DNA of 64,000 bases from Combretum micranthum (lineage: Eukaryota > Streptophyta > Magnoliopsida > Myrtales > Combretaceae), in the NCBI GenBank assembly GCA_024138025.1, contig JAMXBD010000811.1, positions 186,001 through 250,000 of the forward strand, read 5' to 3'. Each line of letters starts with the position of its first letter. The first letter of the stretch is position 1. The notes under the pieces are model-generated. The model saw only the letters and a program-made list of their open reading frames with translations. It had not been told where the DNA came from and made no database searches. The translations under genes and the position numbers were made by a program. This document shows positions 12,780 to 26,400 of this stretch, in pieces.

Positions 12780-13179
12780 CCAGGCCCTACTTCCATGCCA
12801 CCCCTTTCCCCTTCAGCTTCCTTAGTTCCTTATTTACAATTTTTTTTTTTTTTTGCGCCATTCTCTCTCAACTCTCGATCTGATCACTCTTCATCTTCAC
12901 CAGACCCTAGTGGTTGGTTGCCCTCGACAACAAACAGAAGCCCACCGATGCAAGCCTCCACTACTGCCACACCTCTCCTTCTTCGAACACCACCCATTGG
13001 TGGATTTGAATGCCAATCGCCGCATAGGATGTGTCACCGGCCTCCTCTATGGCCGACTAACACAACCCCTTAACCTGGGTCGCCATCAGACGATGAGATC
13101 GGAGTTCCTTGCCACCAGCACCCAAATCTAAATTGGTTAGAATTTTTTTCCCCTTCACACGCCTCTGTTCGAGTCAGGT
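12780..13179 (+). pseudogene. Captured first-exon-like segment, unidentified
   Basis: This stretch is distinctly more C-rich than its surroundings and has the pyrimidine-rich look of a plant 5' leader. Two overlapping frames (12,795-13,073 and 12,853-13,131) are open for 92 codons each, rich in Ser, Pro and Thr, with no recognised domain. It ends in a good splice donor (GTCAG then GTATGT at about 13,179). I infer the 5' end of a captured gene, perhaps with promoter sequence. Confidence 0.4.
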
Positions 13180-14552
13180 ATGTTTTCTATTCCTAATAAT
13201 AATAATAATAGAGTTGCAATATATCTAATCTAATAATAATAAGGTTAATTGTTCTTGGTGGTTACTTATGTTTGGTGAGGGTTGATTCTGTTCTGGGTTT
13301 GTTTGGATTGTTTGTTGGTAGTATTTTTGCCTTGTCGATGGCTGTTTTGGAGTGGGTTAGGGATGTGATCGGTGGTGGTCTCGATGATTAAGGGGTTAGG
13401 GCATCATTAGTGTTTCGAGCATAGCTAGTTTTATGTTAGAGAGAGGGAGTGATTCACGACTCACGGTTCTGTTCTTGGTTTATTTATGCTGTGTTTTTTT
13501 TTTTTTTTTAAATTGAACTTAAACATGTTCTAGGTAATACCAAGTTAGATAAGAAATTCTCTGTGAACATCTATGATAATGAAAAACAATGAAATTTGGC
13601 ATTAGTAGTTAGTACTATCGGATTTTACTTTCAATTACTTAAAATTAAAAAATGACGTATGTTGATAAAGAAGTGGGTTTATTTTAGGAAAATTGTCCCA
13701 ACTTGTTGTACATACAGATGAATCTCGGCTGTAAATAAATATAGGTAGCTATTACTGCTAGCTCAACTATATTTAAATTTTGTTCATTCCATAGCATGTA
13801 ATTATTACTTAAACTGCATCTCCTAGCAAGCAAGATCTACTAGAAAACGATGTGTCCGTATACTCCCTAGAGATAACCGTAAGGGCAAAATCTGTTATCT
13901 AGTTGTGGGAGAGGCGTGATTTATTGCTTTGAATGAATGAGCAACCGGAGACGTTGCCATTTTTATGCACAGAAAATGATGGATGAGCTTAGAAGATGGA
14001 AACCCTTAACTATTGATAAAACCTCATGAATAATGTTGGTGTACAGAATTAATGTGGATGGAAATTTACCATTTCCGGAAGAATTTCTAGACATTGTATA
14101 TTTACTTTTGTTACAATTATGTACACAGTAATATCCTTAATAATTGGGAACCTTACAACAGATGTCTTAAAGTTTAGGTTCAAACTCAATCAATTAAATG
14201 ATTTCACATTGTCCTAAATGTTATGAGAGTGCTAATTTTTGTATATTCTGGGATTTTTTACAGTGGAGGGTTGGGTTGGGTTGGGGGGCACTGGGGGAGG
14301 TGTTGTTGTGCCCTTAGAATTAGGATTTATTTGACTCATATGTTCTTTTCAAGTACTTTTTTAATTGAGGGGACTAAAATGACTCATTGAAAATCATTAT
14401 CAGTAAATTGAATTTGACCAATTCTGGACCAAAAATGAATGCATTTGACCTGGCTATTGACTGCCCTATTATTCCTTAGTAATGTACATAAAGCTGCATT
14501 ATCGCTAATGAAAGCTCAGTCATTAATGAAGAAATTATGATATATTGTAAAT
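13180..14552. other. Intron-like or intergenic sequence inside the CACTA
   Basis: About 1.4 kb with a small (TAA)n run near 13,195-13,212 and a poly-T near 13,494-13,509. I see no coding stretch. The T-rich, stop-filled character following a splice donor suggests a captured first intron. Confidence 0.4.
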
Positions 14553-14623
14553 GGGTCCATAGCTTCTGGTAGAACATTTGACTGCAGATCAAGAAGTCAC
14601 CGGATGAATCCCGGTTGGGTCCT
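14553..14623 (+). tRNA. tRNA-Cys(GCA), degenerate, probable pseudogene
   Basis: The segment matches nuclear plant tRNA-Cys along its length. The acceptor stem GGGTCCA pairs with TGGGTCC (one G-T wobble). The anticodon stem-loop is intact, with loop CTGCAGA and anticodon GCA. The T-stem pairs, but the T-loop and internal B-box are altered (GGATGAATCCC instead of the usual GGTTCGAACCC type). The D-arm is one base short with a mismatched stem. Pol III transcription is therefore doubtful. It lies inside the CACTA, so it was carried along with the host sequence. Confidence 0.75.
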
Positions 14624-15449
14624 CTAAATTAAACATTTTCTGCCTTTTAGTAGTCGTTAACACTCCTAAATTTAGCCTTTTGTTAAGGTTGAATTTGAGG
14701 TGGTAATGTGTTTAGTCAAAGTTTATCACAAGAAAAAATTGAAACTTATTGTTAGGGTTGCTGCCTTTTGTGCTGAAACTGTAATTATGTTATAAAAAAA
14801 GAAAACAAGACAATGCTACTACCAAATTAGAGTGTACTTATCCTTGCTAGTTTTTTATTAGTGGACAATGTTTTAGTTTAGATTTATAATGAAACTTATT
14901 TTGCATTTTGGATGCTTTCTTTCTCTCTATAATTTATTCGACTGCCAATTTTGGATACTAAAACTGTAATGGTTAACACCTAACTTTTAATGACATGAAT
15001 GTAGATAACCCTATTACATTATTTGAATTTCTTTTGCCTCTATTTTGAGCTTTTGCTTTGCCCTTAAATAAATAGAAATTACCCTCGAAACAAAAAAAAA
15101 AAGAAAAAGGAAAAAGTAGTATGCTTTCCACCTAATGATGTTCCCTCCAAAGCCTTCTCTAGAGCAGAGTAAGTCTATTTAGGATAGAAGGTTGTTGGGC
15201 AATGCTATTTTCCATAATTACCCTTATTATAATAAATGAATTACCTATTATTTATTAACCAAATATATTTCTTTTTGACTTCATATCATTAAAAATTGTT
15301 GATTAAAATTGTATTGTCACTAAATATTTCCATTTAGTTACAGTTACATTTTTACATAAATTTTATAATTAATATCTTGTAGAGACAATTAAAACTAACT
15401 CACTACATTTTTCAAATTCCAATCCAATACTATGTGACCTTAGTTTCTT
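14624..15449. other. No gene seen
   Basis: AT-rich sequence with a poly-A/GA tract near 15,090-15,115 and no convincing coding stretch. It is probably intronic or intergenic sequence of captured host DNA. Confidence 0.4.
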
Positions 15450-15454
15450 AATAT

Positions 15455-15905
15455 ATGTGTATGTGTGTGTGTTTGTCATTGCTTTCCCATTTACACCAGC
15501 TTATAGAGAGTGCCAATCCTTTATTTGAGACAGCTGGAGGGACAGCTTTAACTATTTTAATGTTAATTTGTCCACATCATTATGTATCGTCCCTTTGTGC
15601 AACTTTTAAGGTTTTAAATTTTGGACATTTATTTAGGTTAGCATGCAAATAATCAACATAGGCGAGTAGGATGGAGGTTGAGAGTGTTAGAAGCATTTGT
15701 GATCATCCTCGCCTTCACCCAACTTATGTACATCCTCTTGCTTCATGTTGGTCTCTACAGCAGCAAGTATGGACCTGGGTACCAAGAGCGGTCTTATGGC
15801 ACATAGACCACGGAGTTGAGCTGAAGACCGGTGTTGTTGGGACAGGGTTTGATTTGAAGTTTATAATGAAAAACTTGTTCATTGAGATTTCTAGGTGTTT
15901 TTAAT
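15455..15905 (+). pseudogene. Captured exon-like segment, unidentified
   Basis: A GC-richer island. One frame is open at 15,455-15,652 and another at 15,671-15,904. A third frame across 15,670-15,800 gives a hydrophobic segment (EAFVIILAFTQLMYILLLHV) followed by GLYSSKYGPGYQERSYG, which looks like a membrane span and loop. I cannot match it to a family. The different frames imply frameshifts or several short exons. Confidence 0.35.
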
Positions 15906-17185
15906 TCTCATTTGGGTTGTTAAAGATTTCATCTTTATGAAGAAAATGGTATGTTTCTTGAGATGGATCTCTGATCTCTAAGTTTTGAGAATTTTGAAAT
16001 ATTAACTCTTTATGTGAAAATGGAATGTTAATGGTTAGTTCCCCTTTGGGAAATTTTGTGAAACTGGTTTTAGTTCTATTTTGTTTGGTTTGCATTTAGG
16101 TATTTCATTCTATCATATTTAAAGATTCTTTTGGTAGTTTTTCATTTAGGTTTTCAAGTTTTTATTTTTATGGGAAAGTGGGATTTTAGTTCCTTTTTGT
16201 CATATGGTTGGCTTGAGAATTTGCATTGTGAGTGCATAGGACAGTAGCTATTTTGATGGTGCAACCTTGGGTTTCTTTCCTTTCCTTATATAGAAAATCT
16301 TGAAAATGAATCATCTAGGTAATCATAGCTACGAGCTCAAGGTAACTTTTGAATATCAATCCAGCTAGTGCCATCTGTTCAGTAATCATAATGCATTAGG
16401 TTGCTTTCACAATGAAATGGATATGCTTGCTTGTGATGGACAACATTAAATATGCCTTGAGATTGAAATATTGCTTGTTACTATTAGACGGATACTTTGC
16501 TTGCTGGTGATGGACAACTCTATTATAGTCATGACTTTCTGTAAAGGCTTGATGTTGAAAACTAATGTACCATAAATGCACTTCAATGTAAATTATGCAC
16601 TACAACTAGAAGAAGAACTCCATACAAGTAGTGAAAATGGGATTATATGCTGAAAAAAAAAATCAACTATTTTCTTCAATGTAAAATTTCAATGTTTGTG
16701 TTCTTAGCTTGTTTTATTTTTACATGGTTGAACTATATGGGATGTACGGACTATTGCCTATTTTATTTTCAATGTAAATTATGTACTACAACTATATGGC
16801 CTATTTTAGTTTTTGTGTTTATGTTTTTTTTATTTATTTTGTGATCAATTATCAATAAGAAAATGTTGAGCATTATTGATGAAGGTTAGTGAACATTTTT
16901 CAGCCTTACAATTCAACCAAGCACTTTCTTGATTTTTCTCAAGATTTGGTTGATTTCTTTCCATGCTTTTTAATGTTTAGCATTGAAGTTGTGATCTAGA
17001 TTATAGGGTTATGGGAATCTACTTCACTAAATAGCCTTATTTAGAGTAGAAAGAACTGCCCCTTGAGGGTGTGATATGTTCGCTTAGCTTGATATTTTTC
17101 CTATGGAATATCCATGAATAAACAGAAAAATTATTGCTTATAACATTTTGCACAGTGTTTTATATGTGATTATTCATTGCTGTAG
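15906..17185. other. Non-coding sequence with local duplications
   Basis: No coding stretch seen. There are short diverged repeats: a GCTTGCTTGTGATGGACAAC-like block at about 16,427 and 16,498, and GTAAATTATGCACTACAACTA at about 16,588 with a near-copy at 16,774. These suggest small internal duplications within the CACTA. Confidence 0.4.
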
Positions 17186-17680
17186 GAATGCATCTACGTG
17201 TTTTGGTCGATGGGTTTAAGATAGCAAAGAGAGCAACACTTCAATTTCTTAAGAAGTTTAAAACACCTGTTGTCATGGGAAGTGAACCTAATGTTGAGAT
17301 ACTGAAAATGGTAGCTGGAACGACTCTGAGAACTAAGGTACTATGAATTTTTTTTTTGCTACACATTGCCCAGGCATGGTTCTTCTTAGATATTCTTGAC
17401 ATGATGTTTGTTGAACAATTGTACAAGGCCCTGGCAAACCAGTAGACAGATATTGTTGCTAATGTAGTAAGCCCATCTTTTGAACCGAAACTATGCTTTT
17501 GACTATAGTTTTATATACTTTATAGCCAGTTCCAGATATAAGTATATGTTTCTTAGAGTCCGATAAACTTTTGTATGATATGATAGGTTCTTTGCATTTG
17601 GAAACTCGAGGAACCCGTTGATATTCATGGTAAAGATTATGCGCATGCGTCACAAGTTTGATTATGGATACAAGTTGATA
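17186..17680 (+). pseudogene. CCT6: Captured CCT6 (TCP-1 zeta) gene fragment
   Basis: Three exons of the cytosolic chaperonin zeta subunit are recognisable. Exon A (17,186-17,337) reads MHLRVLVDGFKIAKRATLQF then LKKFKTPVVMGSEP and EILKMVAGTTLRTK, bounded by tgtag and GTACTA. Exon B (about 17,419-17,466) reads LYKALANQ, a stop, then TDIVANV; its acceptor reads AA instead of AG. Exon C (17,587 to about 17,677) reads VLCIWKLEEPVDI then, after a 2-base frame change, MVKIMRMRHKFD. In the family these are contiguous in the middle of the protein (apical/intermediate region). With a stop, a frameshift and a lost splice site it cannot make CCT6. Retained introns show capture from genomic DNA. The same-strand FAB1 piece follows 160 bp downstream. 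Confidence 0.88.
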
Positions 17681-17838
17681 AGATGAACTTGTATTTTGTA
17701 TTTTGCATCGTTATATAGAATATGGCTAAACATATTCACTACTATTGTTATGGAACTAGTTATGTTTGCAAGCATAAGAAGACAAGATCAATATCTAAGA
17801 TGGATGAATAAATCTAACTGTTTGTTAACATATCGCAG

Positions 17839-19148
<1,310 letters not shown>

Positions 19149-19503
19149 GTATGCCAACTCATTCATCTAATCACTGCCTCTCTTATTTACTTTAAGCGAA
19201 TTGATCTGTGGCTTATAGTTAATTGTGGCTGGGGAAGTTATTTTGCTATTGTTTTTATCTCAAATGTGATTGTTGTTTGTGATGGAATGTGGTTGTTAAA
19301 GGTTCTTTCTATCATCAGATTCTGGTATTTTGTGCTTAATTGGGATCTTTGATGCATCAATATGACTAAATATTATTTAGTTGGAGCATAGTTTTGATAT
19401 TCAACACTTTAAAGTTAAGACAAGAATGAAAAATAAGATGTTCTTGTTATTACTTTTATAATGCAAGATGAATTAACAAGTAGATGTAATTTCCCTTGGT
19501 AGC

Positions 19504-20310
19504 GATGCAAATGTGTCATATGAAACAATGCATGTAGGTATATTAACTGACAAGAGCAATGTGTTTACATTTGGAGTTGTTCTATTAGAGCTTCTACTAG
19601 GTAGAATTCCTCTAGAGATATTGGCAACAAATCAATGCTATCCATTGTTAGTTGGGTATAACTATTATCCTTAAGTTCTTTCTTTCTTGGGTCTTATTGT
19701 GCTTGAATCCTTTATTTTCTTATCACAGTCTACACATATATCAAAAGATTGAAGTACTTCACTAATGGAGGGAGTATCGAGTAATAAATATGAAAACACA
19801 CAACATATCTATATATTTAGAAATTTATTTAAGTTAATTGTTGTGAAGCATTACTTCATAGAAAATTCATCAGCTGATGTGTTTGGAATTAAATGTTGTA
19901 GGCAAAGCCTCAACTTACGGATCGATCCAAGCTTCTTGATATTGTGGACCTAATAATAAAAGATACAATGGATATAAGACACTTATTTTAGGTTCATTAA
20001 CATAATCTAGCTTTTTTCTTGTCATTGTCACTTTATTTATTTCTTCTGGTTTCTATAATTCTAGTGGCAGTGACCAGCTTCGAAATGGGCTTGTTTTCTA
20101 ATTACTAACACTTGAATTGCAATAAACATGTATAGGTTGCTGCTGTTGTATGTGTGCAAGTAGAACCAAGTTACCACCCACTAATTATTGATGTATTGCA
20201 TTCCCTGGTTCCTTTTGTACCTACTGAGCTTGGTGGAACACTAAGAACCGAATCATCCATGTCTCCATTTAGTCTTACTTATCCTATTGATCACAACAAA
20301 ATTCTATAAT
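19504..20310 (+). pseudogene. Captured receptor-like kinase C-terminal fragment
   Basis: Three exons of a plant receptor-like kinase C-lobe. Exon 1 (about 19,504-19,655) includes ILTDKSNVFTFGVVLLELLL then GRIPLE. This is kinase subdomain IX, with the DFG-like and APE motifs missing upstream and Asn in place of the conserved Asp of the K-S-D-V motif. Exon 2 (19,902-19,991) reads AKPQLTDRSKLLDIVD and ends KDTMDIRHLF followed by TAG. Exon 3 (20,136 to about 20,310) reads [20 protein letters not shown] then [17 protein letters not shown]. The pattern is closest to the At1g80640-like receptor kinases of Arabidopsis, from memory of that family. The stop, the lost Asp and a missing two-codon step show decay. 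Confidence 0.8.
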
Positions 20311-21099
20311 AAAACATGTTTCATGCTAATATTTGATGACAACACCTTTGATGCAGAAATGAAGCATTCGGGAAGCTTTTTCCTTTGGCAAAGTTCTTAA
20401 GAGAACTAACAATTCTAGATTAAGTGAAACTTCTTTTACATGCTAATTCGCAGGGACAAGATCTCTTGTGCTGTAATCAATCGCCATGAAGATTCTTGCA
20501 CTCCTGTATAGGGAAGAAGATTTTCTTTGGAGTGGGAGTTTTGTCCTGTTTGCTAGAGCTTGACAGAAGCTTCACATGATAAGTTATGTATTGTGTTGTA
20601 GAAATTAGCCAGGAGAGTACATCATGTTGCATAAATTTATATTAGATTGTGAAAGATTCTATATAACTCTCTCCAATCCAAGGTTATGGAGTAAAGTATG
20701 TATTTTAGGAATTCATGACCTTGGATTCTTTAGTGTTTTTGATGATGTACAAATGCATACCCTTTAGGTTCCAATTGGGTGCTATATTAAGGAATTTCCT
20801 CTTCATATGCTATGTAAGTAACCGCTCTTGTCTAAACCATATTGTTTTTGGTTTTTTTCCCTTTAATGCAGCGATGGTCATGGTGATCTTTAAGTAATTT
20901 TTATGTTATTAGTTTTTATTACATATCGAGCGCATTGTATGCTCCAAAATGTCTTAGTGACATTTTTTCATTTATAAATTTCATGTGCTGAAGTAATAGC
21001 AGGTATCAATTATATTGTGAGCAAACAGGTTTATATTGCTAATTGTGCATATGTTACACTAAACAAATATATATTGCCAAATAAACCAATTCGAGCATT
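20311..21099. other. Possible captured 3' region, unidentified
   Basis: Past the kinase fragment there is a GATGCAG acceptor-like site at about 20,355 and mixed-composition sequence to about 20,680, with no long open frame. It could be the 3' end of the kinase locus or of another gene. After 20,700 it is AT-rich and non-coding. Confidence 0.3.
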
Positions 21100-21119
21100 A
21101 ACATCTTCTTAACAAGAAT

Positions 21120-21715
21120 AGCCATGTTTAAACGTCGCTAAATAAAATAAAAACCACGCACGTAGACATCGCCAATGCATTAGAATAGCCACGTGTAAAC
21201 GTCGCTAAATAAAAATAACAACCACCACCTACATATAGACGTCGCCAATGTATTAGCATAGCCACGTGTAAACGTCGCTATATAAATCACATTGTGGTCC
21301 AACAAACATAAATGAAGCTTATTCAACCTGTGTATGGCCACGGTTAAACATCGCCAATTATGTAATTTAGTTACGTTTACACGTTACTAATAAAAATGTT
21401 TACCCACGTTTAAACGTCGCCGATCACAAGTTTTCCTCCTTTTGTATTTGGTGGGATGGATATTAGTCATATTTAGCCACACATAAGTGTGACCAAAATA
21501 TGATAATAGGCCATGTTTAAACGTGGCCTAACAAAGTGTATTTGGCTCTCAAACTAACATTGGCGACGTTTCAATTTTTAACGTTACTTATCAAATCTGT
21601 GACTGACCTTTTGCGACGTCTATAGGCCACGTGTAAAAAAACGTGACTAAAAATTTTTGGTCATGTTTTTTTAATGTTTAGCCACGTTTATTAGACGTAG
21701 CCAAAGGCTCATTTT
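21120..21715. repeat. CACTA subterminal hairpin-repeat array
   Basis: About a dozen diverged copies of a short imperfect palindrome of the form GCCACGTTTAAACGTCGC occur here, spaced 25-60 bp and often followed by TAAATAAAA. Examples start near 21,121, 21,199, 21,260, 21,335, 21,403, 21,512, 21,605 and 21,680. Subterminal repeat clusters of this kind are the transposase-binding regions of CACTA elements. The left end of the element has only weak matches (about 12,462 and 12,538). Confidence 0.8.
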
Positions 21716-23113
21716 GTTGTAGTGGTTCCTATAGATATCCAGGCTTGATTTTTGTCTTGGTTCAATGCATAGAATTTATGGCCATTACTTAAAGATTCTG
21801 GAGTACTCTTTGTCTAATTGATGTTGATATGAGTATTAATTTTCTTACCACTTCTACATGGCAAAAAAATAAAAAAGGATTTCCACATGAGCCATGTTCC
21901 TTAATTTGTTTTCTACTTGGTTTAGATTTAGTTAAGGAAGCTTTCATTTGATTAGATCATAATTTAACTTAGTTTATGCATGTAGAATTGTATTACGGTT
22001 TGTTCGAGTTCTTGGGATTAGAATTTGTTGAGTCATCAAACATGACCTATGTCTTGACTTGTGCTTACTTAAAGTGGCTTGTAAATGATAAGAATAATGT
22101 GATGAAATTTTTCTTGTTTATGTCTCAATACTTACGACAAAGCTTAGAAGTTTTTTTGTTTGGGAAGAACTTCTTTGATTCTGTCTTATATCCATTATTT
22201 GACAAAATTTAGAAGCAAATGTAATTTGATTAAATAAAAATCTTGATGTTGATTTGTCATTTTGATTCACGGTTAGATGGAGGAACAAGTGGAAATGGTA
22301 ATTCAAAGTCTATCTAATGCCTATCTCATTTTCCCTTAGTTGGCAATCTAGAAGCTAACCAAATTACTAGACAAAATTGTCTTTATTTATGGATTATGTT
22401 GGATGATTAGGCGGCTTGTAAGGTGGTTCTCACTATATATCACTATGATCCACACATTACATCAACTAAATGAGTCATTTGAAAATGACTTTCCAAGTTG
22501 TAATGCAAGGGGTGTTCATCCTTCTCTACAAAGCTTGAAGTTGGTTTGGAATAGTCCCAAACGAAGAAATTCTTAGGTTCTTGAAATTTTAAGGTTGATA
22601 TCTTCAGCTATTACGTAAAATATAGGATCATATGCATTTAATTAGATCAATTATCTCAAGTAAACTATATCGAAATTATGTTTAAAGGATCTGTAATTTT
22701 CTTAGATAATTGTTGAGTTAAAATTTTAAATTTAAAAGTTATGTGATTAAATATTTTTAAGTTTTTCTCTTATGCAATTAAGAATTTTGGGTCCAAAACA
22801 GTAATTGAAGATATTATACTCATATGGCTCAGGAAATTTAAGTTTCAAGACTATGTTTTCAAAATTTTTATTGGAGTTTAGATTTTTAATATTCATTTGT
22901 TTTTAGTTATATTGCGTATACTTTATTTTTAGTTATTTGACTTTTGACCATAATTTATTAGCCAACAGGCTCTATAAACTAATCGTTATATTTTAGGCAT
23001 AATTTCATAAATTACAAATGTATAGGGATCATGTTATCGACTCATGTTACAAAATTTTATCTTTGGTATCTTTCACTAGCCAAGAAATTTACTTGTCACA
23101 ATATAAAACGTAA

Positions 23114-23175
<62 letters not shown>
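23114..23175. repeat. (TAA)n microsatellite in the right LTR
   Basis: About 20 tandem AAT/TAA units. The matching place in the left LTR (about 2,931-2,946) is a plain poly-A of 16 bases, so this repeat grew after the two LTRs separated. Confidence 0.95.
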
Positions 23176-23176
<1 letters not shown>

Positions 23177-23295
23177 TGAGTGAAAAATAGTTTTTGTTAC
23201 CCAAACATCAAGTTTCCTAATGTCGTTTATGAGATTAAATTTTTCTTATTATTTGATTCAGCATAGGAAGACTCTCGGGGTTTACAACGTTAACT

Positions 23296-23470
23296 AAAAT
23301 CTCGATTCTATTCTTGAATTTGATATTAATCTTTAGTCGAATAGATTTTTGCAAGAATAGTAACTCGAGCTTATCAAATATTAATTCAAGTTGAGTTCGA
23401 GCTCTAGTGTTGAGATTTGCATTCAAGACGAGTTTAAGTTTAGTACTATATCTTTTTGACTTAACCCATA
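23296..23470. repeat. Fragment of a TCGAG-rich hAT-like MITE family
   Basis: The text (CGAGCTTATCAAATATTAATTC, AGTTGAGTTCGAGCTC and so on) matches the right half of the element at 54,716-55,175. No terminal end or target duplication is visible here. Confidence 0.5.
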
Positions 23471-23483
23471 AAAAAAAAAAAGA

Positions 23484-26400
23484 GGATAATTGCGAATTAT
23501 CCTCCTTAAACTTTCACATATGTGCAGATTAACCCCTTAAACTTTCAAAGTATACTTTTAAACCCTTAAATTTTCAAAATTTGGTATAGTTGAGAACGAT
23601 AAACCTTTTCCGTTAAAATAAAACTGGCAAAACTGCAAATTACACCCACAAACATTCACCAACATTTGGATTTATGTCACACCCCAGAGGGTATCCTAAA
23701 TGTGGCAGTCCGCCGCATATAATATTAAAGCTAATGAATGACAATCCGTAGTCACGCAGGAGCTTCGATATCATATGCAAGGCGTGCTTCCAAGATAGTA
23801 GGAGACTCATAGGGGTATTACATTTAAATAGATAGCAAAAGCAAGCATGAATCTTAAATAGGTAATCATAAGATCTTCATTCGATAACAAGTTCGTACAT
23901 CATCTTAGGGGCATTCCCCCGTCTTAAAGTCTTTGTTCAACTACTAATAGCAAAATAAACATAATTACCACATAAGTCTACTATAGAGATTTTTCCTAGA
24001 AGTTTATGCTCAAAACTAAAAATACATAAACTTCTTCCAAAAACTCCTAGTAGCATAAGCTCATACCTGGCACACTAGGCTCCTCGGAGCCAACCATAGA
24101 TAATCATACTGTAATAGAAAACTATAAGGGTATAAGCAAATCTAGCTTAGTGAGATAATTCCTAACTATATAACATTTCCATATGACAACCAAGTTATTT
24201 AATTCAAGCATAGGTAATGCACCAATCACATGAACAACCAAATACACAAGATTAACCGGAAATCAAGTGCAGCATGGATTTAACGCCCTCCATGATAAGG
24301 GTTGGGTGGTTACAGGCCCATAAGACTATCAATATTCACAGATCTGCCGGCTCCTGCTTGCCCTGTATTTCCTGGCTCCTACTGACTCATGTAGACTTAC
24401 CGGCTCCTACTAGCCACCACTACCACTTCCTCATTTCCTCACACGAAGATAATAGTGAAATAAATGTGACTCACAAGTATGATATGCATAAATAATTTCA
24501 ATTAGGCATTTAATCATGTAAGTTGAATTCATGTTAAAGGTGATCAATCATAACTTCATCATATCAATACAAAAATCACACTTTTACTTAACATATCATC
24601 TTCGATATACTTTATTTCATTCAATTCCATTATTTCATAACAATTGTTCATTTATCTTTTCCTAAATTTCTAGTGCCACTAATTACAAGCACAACAAGGA
24701 AATGTAACTTAGGAAAAGAATTAACTCACTCCATAAGGGTAGGTATAATCAAAATAGTCCTCCGGATAGTTGATCTCGGGTCCCTCGTCATAAACAGATG
24801 AAATATCCAAAATGAGTCTTTTCATAACACTTCTATTCTTGAGATTCTAATCTTTTCTTAAAATCGCGGAAATCGTATAAGAGGAAATTCCAACTTAAAA
24901 TGGCATAACTTGCTCATTTTAACTCGGAATTTCGCGTCTAATATACCGTTTTCTACTACTCGAAAAGATCTTCGCATTTCTTAGTTATTTTCATAAAACT
25001 AGGTCGTTGGGTTCCTAAAAGACAGCGACCAGATTTGCCACGAATTTGCAAAAACTTGTTTTCCTTCTTGTAAACAAAGCTCATTTGAAAAGATAAATAT
25101 TTCAGTTTTTGTAATCTTTTGAAAGGGATATACATATATGCAATGATCTTAACCAATGTATAAAGTAAATGAAGTTGTCTCAACTTATGAAAAGTAAGGT
25201 TTTAAAAGACTTTGGACTTTGAGATTTGTTGGGATGTCCATTTTATTTTGGAAAGATCTTGATTTATTTGAGATGAATATTTTTTTTCTAAAATTAATAT
25301 CTTGTAACTACCTTAATTTCCTAGGGAGTGGTTTTATTTTCTAACTTAGATCCTAATAACTTTTAAGAGTAATGAATGATATTTTTGTTCTTGTAATGAT
25401 TCCAAAAGAATTTCTAACACTTGATGAAATGTAAGTTTTTATAAAACTTTTTGTTTATTTAAGAAAAATCATTTCTAAGCATGTTCATGGGTTCTTTAAG
25501 AAATCTATTTTCTACATTTATTTAAAAAGAACCGTTAGTTTTTAGAAAAACATTACCTCATTTATTTTTGTTGAGACAAGAACATCATGTTCATACATGA
25601 ATATGAATCATAAACTATAGAAATATAAAGGAACATAATAACTTGAAAGATTAAGCAAATAAGAAAGTAAATCAAGTATTGGGACCTTAGCTTCATCAAG
25701 ATACCCCGGGACTAAGAAAAGACTAGTCCCGAAAAGAAAAGAAAAAGTTTTGACTTGATGAGGACAAGTCTAAGACTAGAATGACTAGTCTTAAAAACAA
25801 CTTGAAATAAATAAATTGCAATGAAGTAAATAAATTGCATGAAAGATAAATAAATTGCAAGACAATGAGCTTATATGCTCTAAATAATATATAGCTATAT
25901 AGATATTTAGATAGTTATGAACATAGAGGAAACATAAAGAAACATAAAGGAATTGTGATTATGAACAAAAACAAAGTATGAACCTATTGTTGCTTTCTTA
26001 ACCTTTATGGTTTTAGAACACATACACTAAGTTCATACTAAGTAGATGAACATAGGAATTTCTTGAAGAAAGTTTACCTAAAAAAAGAAACTAAAGAGAG
26101 CTTTCTTGTAAGACTTCTTGGAGAGAATTCTTGAGAGATTTTGAGAGAGTAACTTTAGTAAAGAAGTGGTGTGAAAGAAGTGAAGGTATGAGGAGGTATT
26201 TATAGAAAAATATAGGAGATAATTTGTATTAGTTAAATAAGTAAAAATAAAACAAATTGGAAGAGATGGGAGAGGGGGCCGGCGCAATTTCTTGTGCATG
26301 GGGAAGACAAAAATTTATTTTTTTGTTATTTTGTTAATTAAAAGTAAGAAATGAAAGATGTGAAGTTGTATTAGAAATGAAAATGCGTAAGAAATAAGTG

